Origin: Allacma fusca
Taxonomy: Eukaryota > Arthropoda > Collembola > Symphypleona > Sminthuridae
Direction of reading: 5' to 3'
Length of the DNA stretch: 64,000 nucleotides
NCBI GenBank assembly: GCA_947179485.1
Contig: OX359247.1
Span: 50,193,131 to 50,257,130 of the forward strand
The notes beneath the pieces are model-generated. The model did no database searches and had not been told where the DNA came from. It saw only the letters and a program-made list of their open reading frames with translations. The translations under genes were made by a program, and so were the position numbers. How positions within the stretch are numbered: position 1 is the first letter of the stretch; each line of letters begins with the position of its first letter. Of the stretch, positions 1 to 9,256 are shown piece after piece.

Positions 1-534
1 ACATAAGTATGGGCATTACCTTGAGGGATCATTCAGAAATATGAAGACTATGGGAAAAATGGGGAGGGGGGGGGGACCCCATAGTCATTTTAGCGTAATA
101 GGTCTCTCAAGGTACTTTACCTACTCCTTTTTGCGTCATGAGCTGACAGAGCCTATGCCTATAAGATTGTACTTTTTGTATGTATATTTCCACGGAAGGA
201 TATCATTCGAACCCCATGGGGCTGTGTATAGTCTCGTCGAATCTCTAGTCTTCCTGTGGATAAATTGCTGGAGATTATTTTTGACGCACCCTTATAAATG
301 TGGGTCTTCGTGTTCGGTACACGTGCTATATGGTTTCATTCCCTTTCAATCCTTTTCTGCTCAAACACTTTTCTGCACATGTTCTGTATGTATGTAGATA
401 CGTGTAAAGGAGAGAGCGTTTAGCTTTTGCTCACTTGTATGCATGCATGCTGAGCTGTAGGGAAAGATGTTTGCCAATAATATCATAGCATGGATTATAA
501 CTTGGTTCTAATTTTACCTGAAATTCTCCTCCAG
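1..534. other. Non-coding sequence upstream of the candidate cwo exon
   Basis: No gene is supported here. An open frame at 41-397 shows no recognisable domain and lacks splice context. One CACGTG E-box lies at 320-325. The pyrimidine-rich end (about 515-534, finishing in CAG) makes a good splice acceptor for the candidate exon that follows. The sequence could be intron or promoter of cwo. Confidence 0.5.
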
Positions 535-563
535 GATTTGCATAATAATTACTCATCTCTAAG
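535..563 (+). CDS. cwo: Candidate upstream 29-nt exon of clockwork orange
   Basis: A short stretch reading DLHNNYSSL plus two bases is framed by a pyrimidine tract ending in CAG and by a GTATGT donor. It ends in phase 2, exactly what the next cwo exon (9257) needs: the split codon becomes Arg and the join reads SSLRNLNFST. The LNFST motif just before the bHLH is also present in fly cwo as I remember it. An alternative is that translation starts at the ATG at 490 and reads through without an acceptor. Short exons arise easily by chance, so this is a candidate only. If it is right, the following intron is 8.7 kb and holds the LINE. Confidence 0.35.
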
Positions 564-1892
564 GTATGTGCTTCAATTACCTGTGAGTACAGACCCCTAC
601 TCAGTATGCAAAGGTACTGGGAGCGCTGATGGTCATAAAATATCTGCTGATAACACTACTGTACATCCCATATTAAAAAAAAATATATATCAGGGGAGTT
701 GAGCCAAGCCAGATAAAGCCAGGCTGCTGGAAGCCCCAACACATATCTACACATATACTGCCAGGGTCATTATGGGGCTTTATAGTAACGTTTCGTAAAT
801 AAGATGGGGAAATAATTAATCACGAGGAGCAGAATCCGTATTTGAGTGTTGCTAAGTTGTGACTGCTCCATACACACATTCAGGCGTACATAGTTATATG
901 TAATTACTAACAAATAACTTTGACTAGGCTGAGGATGATAGGATAGTAGCTACCCAGCAGAAATGACAAGGAACCCCTTCAATTTGACCTCTACGATGTG
1001 CATGACCCGTCATAAATTAAAAAATTCTGCGAATAAAACATGCAATGTTTTTTGATCAGTTCGTAGTAGTACTTCGTAGTCAACGAGCTTTTCTGTAGAA
1101 ACACTGTACTACAGTACTGTATAAACTGTCAGGATACTCATGTCTGCAATGTTAATATCTAGCTTGCATGGCAACTTGGATCTTTTTTTTCTTCCCCTGA
1201 GCGTAAAAATACAAGTTTTCCGGTCATAGTGTAGCACAGCATTGTGTCCATGTCCATGGGATTTAAGGAAATTAAAAATTATAAACAGCCGGCTTTTATT
1301 ACTTTTGCTTGTCTGTCAGTATCCCTGACTGACAAGTGGTGTACTCAGTCACAGCAATGACTACATACATGTTATTGGTACGGTTGGGCTGGAGGATATT
1401 GCATCTATTTATACAGTCGATAAGTCATAAATGACTTGACAGACTCCATCCATCGGCAATCTGTGTGACATTAGATGACCTATGAAATAGAAACATGCAG
1501 AGATGTGCTAATCTGAGATGTACTTTTTCAAGTGTGTATTTGTTTCAAATGTGCGATTAGAGAGAAAATGATTGATAGTAAACAAATGCCTGGGGAAAAT
1601 GTATGTAAAGGCATACATATCATCAACGGCGATAAATAATAGCCGAATTTAACTTTCAGATAATAAATTGATACAAGTGCAAATTCCTGGAAATTTTGAT
1701 GATGCCACCATTTCCAATGTGATTTTAGGAGCAGGGTAACAATCCCTCCACTTTTTTGTGTCCCTTTGTATGCTGTCAGATATCTGTGTAATAATATAAT
1801 ATCTGTTGTAAACAACTGAATGCAAGCAATTGGGAGTTCGTATTTTACTTCCTTCCTGCTGTTAGGTACCTGTGTAGGCTTAAAGGTGTATT
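564..1892. other. Probable cwo intron, 5' of the LINE insertion
   Basis: No coding potential could be supported on either strand. The sequence is AT-rich with short direct repeats. The open frame at 1528-2004 on the minus strand runs across the LINE boundary and shows no domain, so it is not a gene. Confidence 0.5.
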
Positions 1893-1908
1893 TACATACA
1901 CCAGTATC
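1893..1908 (+). repeat. Left target-site duplication of the LINE (16 bp)
   Basis: The 16-mer TACATACACCAGTATC occurs here and again, unchanged, at 6615-6630. The two copies bracket the LINE exactly, and the 3' copy follows the element's TTGAA-repeat tail. An identical 16-bp duplication is what target-primed reverse transcription leaves. Confidence 0.92.
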
Positions 1909-2520
1909 GAATCCTTGCGTGGCGCCAGACTTAAAAACACGTAACTTCGTAACCCTCCCAAAAATAAAACAATTTTTTTCTAAATTTAAGAGTCTAAATC
2001 TCATTAAAACTTTTAAAACCCCGTTTTACCCGAATTCTGACAATAACTTGTTCCCCCTGGAGGAAAAACATAAGAAATTTCAACACCCCAGCCGACGCAT
2101 TCATTAACCGAAATCTAGCTGCGGGAAAATACATTCAGTGACATAAGTGATAAGAAGAAAAATTCTCCGCAAAACCATAGCTGGCCCCTGGTCAAGACAG
2201 ACGGTTAAGTCCGTAATAGTAGAATTGGCATACCCAACACAAGAGTCTGACCAGGGGGTGCCCAAACGTAAGTGGCATCATGCCAAATTAGTATAATTTG
2301 ATCGACTACTTCAAACTTAATTTTAGGAAAAATTTCCTCACATTAACCCCTCAAAAACATAAGCTAATTACAGCTAAACTATCGCAATAATCACCATTTC
2401 ACTGTTTGCATTTAAATTACATGCGAGGACCGCGTCCAAATACCCAACACTAGACGAAAGAAAACTTCTCTTGACAAATTCAGTCATTTTAATCACAAAT
2501 CAAGTCAACGACCAGCAGCC

Positions 2521-3246
2521 ATGGGAGGAGCTAAAGACTCAACTCAGTCCAGCCAGTCGGGCCATTCCTCAGGCTTGTCATCTTCATCCAGCAGAGATGA
2601 AAGGGCTGAAAAGCGCAAACTACAGGATTTCATGGACAACACAAACAAACGTCTTAAATTCCTTGAGGAAGAAAACAAATCACTTCAGGAAGAAGTGGAA
2701 AAACTAAAGAAGCAGCTCATTACCTCTAACAATGATAAATCCTATAATCAGAGCTCCGAACGCAGAAACAACCTGATCATATCAGGGCTGGAGAAAATTT
2801 CAGAGAAATCCAACCCAAACCAAGCTAAGGCTATAGTCAACACCTTTCTGAAAGAAAAGCTGAAGATCTCAGAAAACTTGGCTTTCTCGTGCGAGATTAT
2901 TATTCCCAAGGTCAAAGAAAACACACCCCCGAAAAAAACTCTCATCAAGTGCAAATTCGCAAACCTGGCAGATTCAAATAAGGTCAGAATTAAAAGAAAG
3001 GATCTCCCAGACCGAAATGTATGGATTAATGATGACCTTAATCCACATCAGTTGAAAGTAATCAGCAAGCTCGTCACCCGAAAGAAAGAGATTATTGGTA
3101 AAAAACCTACATACAAGGCCCATATCTACGCCAATAGGTTCCTGATTGTTAGAACGCCGGGAGGAAAGGAGACCTTCTTCGAATCTGACGGCAATGACCT
3201 AGTCCAGGTCACTACGATCCCTGGACTACGCCCAAAGAAAACTTGA
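2521..3246 (+). CDS. LINE ORF1 protein (coiled coil plus RNA-binding-like region)
   Basis: This 241-residue basic protein is the presumed RNA-binding, particle-forming chaperone of the element. Residues 1-30 are Ser/Gln-rich and disordered. Residues about 35-70 form a charged heptad coiled coil (KRLKFLEEENKSLQEEVEKL). Residues about 80-170 begin with RRNNLIISGL and resemble the RRM-like core of L1-type ORF1 proteins, and the tail is rich in Lys. No CCHC zinc knuckle is visible. The start at 2521 is the first ATG with the whole coiled coil downstream. The frame ends in a TGA at 3244-3246, and the same frame continues directly as ORF2. Assignment rests on architecture and position; no detailed homology is claimed. 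Confidence 0.85.
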   Translation: MGGAKDSTQSSQSGHSSGLSSSSSRDERAEKRKLQDFMDNTNKRLKFLEEENKSLQEEVEKLKKQLITSNNDKSYNQSSERRNNLIISGLEKISEKSNPNQAKAIVNTFLKEKLKISENLAFSCEIIIPKVKENTPPKKTLIKCKFANLADSNKVRIKRKDLPDRNVWINDDLNPHQLKVISKLVTRKKEIIGKKPTYKAHIYANRFLIVRTPGGKETFFESDGNDLVQVTTIPGLRPKKT

Positions 3247-6200
3247 AGAGACGCCTCGCTCATAACAACATCACTAAAAAACTGCCCCGAACTCCTCTCC
3301 ATCACTTTCTGGAATTGTGACGGTTTAAGAAACTTTCAAGACCTAACTCCGGAAGAACTTAACTCTATCTCCGCTAATGTAATTTGTTTAAGCGAAACGT
3401 GGTCAGTCAATGATAATTTTAAACTACAAAAAGCCTTTCTAAACAATTATACAATTTATAATGTTAGAGCCAGCAGAACATATAAAAAAGGACGAGCAAG
3501 TGGAGGCCAGCTAGTACTCATCGAGAAGAGTAAATTCGAAGAGCCTAAGATTTTATACAAAGAATTTGGTTTCATCTCAATTGAACTAATCCTTAAGGAT
3601 AAGCATAAAAGTGTAGTTATTATTGCCGTGTATATCCCTCCAGGTCCCCAATATGACTATTTGGTAACTAGATATACTGACATCATCATTGATCTCACCA
3701 CCAGGTATCAAGATGTAATTGTTGGCGGAGACTTTAATGCCAGGGTGGGAGACTTAAATAAGAACCAAGATAACTTATATGGAACTCAATTGAATTCGAT
3801 GCGTTTTTCCAAAGACGAAAAAATAAACAAAAGAGGGAGACGATTAGTAAAACTCAATGAAGAAGCTGACCTCACTCTCCTAAATGGAAGATCACTCTCG
3901 GACTCCCCTGCGGACTTTACTTACATGTCTCCTCAAGGAAACAGCGTGATTGATTTAACCTGGGTCAGCAACAACTTTTGTAACTATGTACAAAACTTCT
4001 CTGTCATAAGATTCCCCCAATCCGCCCACGCTGTAGGAAGTCTTAATTTAAATTGGGGTCATCCCATCACAAATGAGATTGACATCAAAAAATACATTAT
4101 AAGATGGAAACCTGAAATGGCAGAAATGTTCCACACCAACACAGCTTCTATATCAAACTTTGAAGGTCCTGAGGTCAACGAACACTACGAACACATCACA
4201 GAGTGTTTACTATCATCTGCGGAGACCTCCAACATGAAATATCAAGTTTCCATTAAGAATAGCAAATGGCAAAAGAAGATCTGGTACGACGGGGAATGCA
4301 AGCAATCAAAAAAATTCCTGCAAAAACTTCTAAGAATGGTCAAACAAAATGGAACACCCTTCAATATTGGCACATACTATGAATACAAAAGGTTGCATCT
4401 AAACCTAACCAAGCAAAAAAAACGAGAAAAGTGGGAGGAAACCAAAATCAAACTTAGAGAATGCAAAAACACTTCGCAATTTTGGAATACTTTCAATTCT
4501 TTCCGAAACGGGAGAAAACCTCAAAAACTTCTTAAATCAGAGGACTGGCGCGCGTTTTACGCAGAAAATATGCCAGCAAAAATGTATGGTCCTTATCCGA
4601 ACTATACAAACTCAGACCCAACACTAGAGTGGGATATCTCACTAGAGGAATTACAATCCGCCATCAGGGAATTGAGTAACAACAAGGCTCCTGGCACAGA
4701 TAAGGTCACAAATGAACTCTTAAAGAATTGTCATGAAAACACAAAACTTGAAATGCTCAAACTCTTCAATAAAATCTGGCATACGGAGACAACTCCCGCA
4801 AAATGGTCCGAAATTGAGATGACCACAATTTTCAAAAAAGGAGACGAGACCTTGCCAGGAAACTACAGAGGGATAGCTCTTATCAATACCCTATCAAAAC
4901 TGTTCACCACTATAATCCTCAAGAGGTTATACCCATGGTGCGAAGCAAAGAAAATCCTACCTGAATCCCAGGCGGGATTCAGACAAACTCGAGGGTGTCC
5001 CGACCAGATATTCTGCCTAAATGCGATGATCCAGTCAAGACTAGCGAGGAACTTACGCCTGTATGTGCTATTTGTTGACTTTAAGAGGGCTTTTGATTCC
5101 ATTAAGCAAGATATCTTATGGATGAAAATGGACAAAATCGGTATCCCAGGGAAGATCATTAACTTAATCAGATCCTTATACGAAAATGCAAGCTTCGTAG
5201 TCAGATGCAAGGAAGGGCTTACAAGCTCAATTCCGGTCACCATGGGCGTCCTCCAAGGAGAAATACTCAGCCCACTTCTCTTCTCAATTTATATTAGTGA
5301 TCTCGATAGATTCATGGAATTAAATAATTCTAGCCCTGTAAGCATGGGAGGAAATAGAAAAATTGACCTTTTACTTTTTGCAGACGACACTTGTATTCCA
5401 GCGGAAACGAAAAAGGGCCTTCAGAATAAAATTGAAGTACTAAGCAGATACTGTGCTGATAACAGTCTTGAAATCAACCTCCTAAAAACTAACATTATCA
5501 TATTTTCCCCTAGGGGGAGAATCCCACGCAACCTGAGGTGGTTTTTGAACAGAGACGAAATCCAAATTGTAAACGAATACACATACCTTGGTGTCACTTT
5601 CCAACCGTCTGGATCATTTAAGAAACACATAGGGCACATTAGAAGAAAGGCAATGTCTGTATCAAACGCCCTCATCTGCTCCATTAACTCCGCACCGATG
5701 GAATCCTGGGACAGCATAGGGAAACTTCTGACAGCAATAGTCCTCCCTATTTACGAATATGCTTCTCCAATCTGGAGTCTAAACTTACTGGACGAGGTCG
5801 AGAAAATTCAACAATATTTTTTCAAAAGGCTACTATGGCTACCAAACTCAACGCCAAGGTATTGGGTTAGGGCAGAGACAGGGAAGCTAAACTCAAAAAT
5901 ACATATCTTCAAACTTACTATGATATACCTAAGGCGCATTTTAAGTATGGATGAGAATAGAAATGTCAGGAAATGCTTCGACAGGCTAAAGGAACTTTCG
6001 GATTTCAAAACAGCAAGAACAGAAAACAACTGGGTCGCCCAAGTACACAAATTACTTCAAGAAAATGGATTCAATGCAATTTGGAAAACACAGTCTGACC
6101 AAGTTTTAGAAGAAAATATGGATTCAATACTTGAAGTCCTTAAAACCCGTAGTGCAGAGGAGGACGTTCAACGAATTCTCTGCTCATCTTTCTCAAGAGA

Positions 6201-6561
6201 ATATAAAATGCTGAAGACGGATACATATACATCAAACTATTTAAGAGCCGCCGTAAACATAAGTACTAAAAGATTAATTGCTCAAATTAGGAATAATCAT
6301 GATTCTATATATTTTAATAAGTGTAAGTTGTCCTTTAACTCAGAATATTGCAATCTATGTAACAAAAACGCAACAAATGACTTTTATCACTTTTTTGTAA
6401 TTTGTGATAAATTTAATTCCCCTAGGGATAAGTTTTTGAAAGACTACCTACTAAGTATAAGAAAGGAGAATTTCTGGTCTCTTTTTATTGTCAAAGATAA
6501 GGAATTTATGATTAATCTTGTAAACTACATAAAAGAGTGTATAAAACATAAATTAATATAA
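3247..6561 (+). CDS. LINE ORF2: APE-type endonuclease and reverse transcriptase
   Basis: An open frame of 1104 codons follows immediately, in the same frame, after the ORF1 TGA. The endonuclease motifs appear in order: ITFWNCDGL (about 3301), ICLSETW, VYIPPG, GDFNARVG (3727-3750) and DFTYMSP...IDLTW. The final motif, usually S-D-H, reads S-A-H (4021-4029). Reverse transcriptase follows: NYRGIALIN, ESQAGFRQTRGCPDQ, FVDFKRAFDSI, GVLQGEILSPLLFSIY and the catalytic FADD (5377-5388), then the YLGV region. Near the C-terminus lies a Cys/His cluster of form C-x2-C-x8-H-x4-C (about 6346-6414). There is no ATG between the ORF1 stop and the endonuclease motifs, so the protein must be made by stop readthrough, reinitiation or a non-ATG start. 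No nonsense codons interrupt it. Confidence 0.93.
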   Translation, partial: RDASLITTSLKNCPELLSITFWNCDGLRNFQDLTPEELNSISANVICLSETWSVNDNFKLQKAFLNNYTIYNVRASRTYKKGRASGGQLVLIEKSKFEEPKILYKEFGFISIELILKDKHKSVVIIAVYIPPGPQYDYLVTRYTDIIIDLTTRYQDVIVGGDFNARVGDLNKNQDNLYGTQLNSMRFSKDEKINKRGRRLVKLNEEADLTLLNGRSLSDSPADFTYMSPQGNSVIDLTWVSNNFCNYVQNFSVIRFPQSAHAVGSLNLNWGHPITNEIDIKKYIIRWKPEMAEMFHTNTASISNFEGPEVNEHYEHITECLLSSAETSNMKYQVSIKNSKWQKKIWYDGECKQSKKFLQKLLRMVKQNGTPFNIGTYYEYKRLHLNLTKQKKREKWEETKIKLRECKNTSQFWNTFNSFRNGRKPQKLLKSEDWRAFYAENMPAKMYGPYPNYTNSDPTLEWDISLEELQSAIRELSNNKAPGTDKVTNELLKNCHENTKLEMLKLFNKIWHTETTPAKWSEIEMTTIFKKGDETLPGNYRGIALINTLSKLFTTIILKRLYPWCEAKKILPESQAGFRQTRGCPDQIFCLNAMIQSRLARNLRLYVLFVDFKRAFDSIKQDILWMKMDKIGIPGKIINLIRSLYENASFVVRCKEGLTSSIPVTMGVLQGEILSPLLFSIYISDLDRFMELNNSSPVSMGGNRKIDLLLFADDTCIPAETKKGLQNKIEVLSRYCADNSLEINLLKTNIIIFSPRGRIPRNLRWFLNRDEIQIVNEYTYLGVTFQPSGSFKKHIGHIRRKAMSVSNALICSINSAPMESWDSIGKLLTAIVLPIYEYASPIWSLNLLDEVEKIQQYFFKRLLWLPNSTPRYWVRAETGKLNSKIHIFKLTMIYLRRILSMDENRNVRKCFDRLKELSDFKTARTENNWVAQVHKLLQENGFNAIWKTQSDQVLEENMDSILEVLKTRSAEEDVQRILCSSFSREYKMLKTDTYTSNYLRAAVNISTKRLIAQIRNNHDSIYFNKCKLSFNSEYCNLCNKNATNDFYHFFVICDKFNSPRDKFLKDYLLSIRKENFWSLFIVKDKEFMINLVNYIKECIKHKLI

Positions 6562-6614
6562 ACAACGGATATGTTATGGGCGAGACCCGATTGACATTAA
6601 TAAATTGAATTGAA

Positions 6615-6630
6615 TACATACACCAGTATC
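6615..6630 (+). repeat. Right target-site duplication of the LINE (16 bp)
   Basis: This is an identical copy of the 16-mer at 1893-1908, directly after the element's TTGAATTGAA tail. The pair fixes the element boundaries to the base. Confidence 0.92.
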
Positions 6631-9256
6631 TATAAGTAAATAATTAATTGTATACAAAGAAACCGGATATTTATTAATATTGATTAAAGTTATATACGAA
6701 GTTGATGAACAGCCTACTGAATCAGAGTAATTAGAACTCAGGACTGATTGTAAATTTCAGGTTAGATATCTAGTCAATATTAAATTTTTATGATTATTTA
6801 TGCGTTGGTTTCAATCAAATGAAGGTCTAATTATCTCCAGTGACTTGAGTGACATATTGACGGAATAAATACTTGAATTCCAATGATTTTTAAAATACTA
6901 ATAATTGCCAAGTATAATTACAGAAACAAGTGTTTCAATTCTTATGGTAGGGAGTAACAAGGGTGTATCAACAGGAACAATTAATTTTTATCTTATCCAG
7001 TCACATTTCTGATACACAGGGAGCTTTAGCATGGAGCACGTGTTTTTCCACGTTTTATGGCGTTTCCATGTCTTCCTCCCAGTCAGGATAGAAGATTGCT
7101 GGGATGTGGCACACTCATGTTCCTAGTATTTGCTATACGGAGCAAAGAAGTCGTTTATCCAGCCAGAGTCATTATGTAATTCCCAGAGAGAGAGAGAGAG
7201 AGATATAATTATATCTATATATCTCCTCTTTCACCTCAATCCTTTCTCTTGTTCACTTCTCACCAGGTCTATTCTTAACGCACTGATGTGAGTATATTCC
7301 AGGATGTGACATGTGCATAGATCAAGGGTGTCAGTCACATATTACTTTTTGTGCCCTTTCCTATTTGATGCGGTAGAAATGTCTATGAATGCCCACAGAC
7401 GTATAATTACGTACAGAACCCTGTCGTGATGTGACAACTGGAAACGACACGAAGTATGTATGTACGTTGGACTTGCTCTGTTAGTTAGGAGTGGTTCGTT
7501 CATGTGACTTCTCCATTGCGAGCATATGCCTCTGTGTTGGGAATTTAATAGGATTCAGATGATAATTATTTTTTAAGTATACCTGTATGACATCCATTGA
7601 TGCAATTCTCGGAGTAGTAATAGTCTTTATTTCTCTCTCATGCCCAACTATCAAAGCCATAATGGCACGCGGTACTGCCAGCCGTGTAGATCAAAGTCTG
7701 GAATATCACACGGACAGACACTAGACACACATTTTCGGAACGTGATTTTCCAGCTCAAGTCTAACTTACTTCACATGAACACTGAGAGCTAACTTTGTCT
7801 CAGTCTCAGCTATCATGAACATACAGTCTCCGTGAAGAGGCAAACGTATCTCATGGTGTCTCAGACTGTGGACAAAATAATTCCAGGTCTTGCAATTCTC
7901 TGTTCAACTTAGATAACTAACTGTAAGCCCTTAAGTATACATAGATCCTACATAGCCCTGATTTTACCGAGCGTTTCAAAATGATTCACGTTTTTTTTTT
8001 GCTTCTGGATTTACATACAGCTCATTTTGCTGGGTTATTGACGATATGCACGATTTGTTGGAGGGTATAGGACGATTCCCTTGGTTGCTGTACAGATAGA
8101 TTGAGTCATTGACTATGCACAGTCCATACATGTATGATGTTCCCAGTATGAAGTTTTTGCTCCATGTTGTGTACATTACAATATACATTACATGTTATAT
8201 AGGTAGCATGGGGAAATGCACCCCATTGATTTTCTTTCCCCGTTTTTCATCCTACAAGTTCTGCTTTTCAGGGAGGCTCAAAACTTGAAGGATTGTTTTT
8301 CAAAGGGAATTTTTCTTAGGGATAGGAACATATCTATACTTATAGTAGATATATAGATAGTAGACGGAGGAGTATAAGTGAGCTGATGAATAAAACAAAA
8401 AGTTTGAAGTTGATTTGTCAACGGGTAACTGAATGGTATGTAAGGGAGGTTAGGGTTGTTTACCTCTTGGAATGAAACCATGTATTGATTTCAAATGACT
8501 GAACAATAATGAAGGGAAGGAGGGGCAAGATGCTGAGTTGTTTTAATCATGTCAACAACAAGTGAGTGCAGAGTCAAATAATAGTAATAAGTTACAACTC
8601 TCAACCTCAGCTACTATTCCCATATGTACGTATTCATAGGGATGTGCCAATGAAGGTGAAACGTGAGGGATTGTTCCGCATCTGCTCTTACTAATTGTAA
8701 AAAAAAAGAAGTCTACATAGAATAAAGGAGTTACCAAACTTTGGCATTCCCCTGATCCAATGTAACAGAGATGTAGGTATGTATGTATCTACATATCTAT
8801 ATGTAGATATTGCCTCTTACAACATTTAATGCTTAAATATGTGCACTGTAGAAGTATGAGGTGCACAGGGGTGAACATTGCATTTAAACTAGTGCCCATT
8901 AAAGAGTATGTAGTAAATTCATCACATTTGTTGTCTTCCTCCCTTCAAAAAAGGGAGATATATTGATAACTGAAAAATTCTGTTGTAGGAATTGATGCAG
9001 ACCAAATTGCACTCATTATGTTAGGCGTCTGCTTTTTATGAAGAGCGGATCTCTAGTAATAAGTCTCTAGAGGTAGATAGATCCATGTAAAGTATAAGTG
9101 CATTCGTGTAGCAGGTTCTGTCTGCTATTAATATTCGGAGGATGACTTGTTTTACCTTGAAATTCTATTTTCCACACCTGATTAACGCAGGAAATGTGGA
9201 CTTCGATTATATTTCAATTTTATTACCTTCATGTTTGTTTTCTATTTTTTCTTTAG
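6631..9256. other. cwo intron, 3' of the LINE
   Basis: No exon or RNA gene could be supported. It holds an (AG)n run at 7185-7202, a CACGTG E-box at 7037-7042, and a clear pyrimidine tract and AG acceptor at 9255-9256. Open frames here are short and lack domains. Confidence 0.6.

Larger units (their letters stand above)
1909..6614 (+). mobile_element. Full-length non-LTR retrotransposon (APE-endonuclease LINE) with two intact ORFs
   Basis: The 4706-bp element consists of a 5' untranslated region of about 612 bp, ORF1 (coiled-coil RNA-binding protein), ORF2 (endonuclease and reverse transcriptase), and a very short 3' region ending in a small TTGAA tandem tail. Identical 16-bp duplications flank it. 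Neither ORF has an internal stop or frameshift, so the copy looks young and possibly competent. It sits in the sense direction inside the probable first intron of cwo. No RNase H domain and no LTRs are visible. I cannot assign the clade by eye: a Jockey/CR1/L2-like group fits the APE-type endonuclease and the tandem-repeat tail, while R2-type enzymes are excluded because the endonuclease is N-terminal. Confidence 0.93.

Noticed and set aside
195..225. TTCGAACCCC motif suggesting a tRNA T-loop
   Set aside because: The flanking bases do not form a T arm or acceptor stem.
41..397. 118-codon open frame at the window start
   Set aside because: No domain, unusual composition and no splice or promoter context; probably intronic or intergenic.
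1820..2107. Plus-strand frame over the LINE 5' boundary
   Set aside because: It spans the target duplication and the LINE 5' UTR, so it cannot be a conserved gene.
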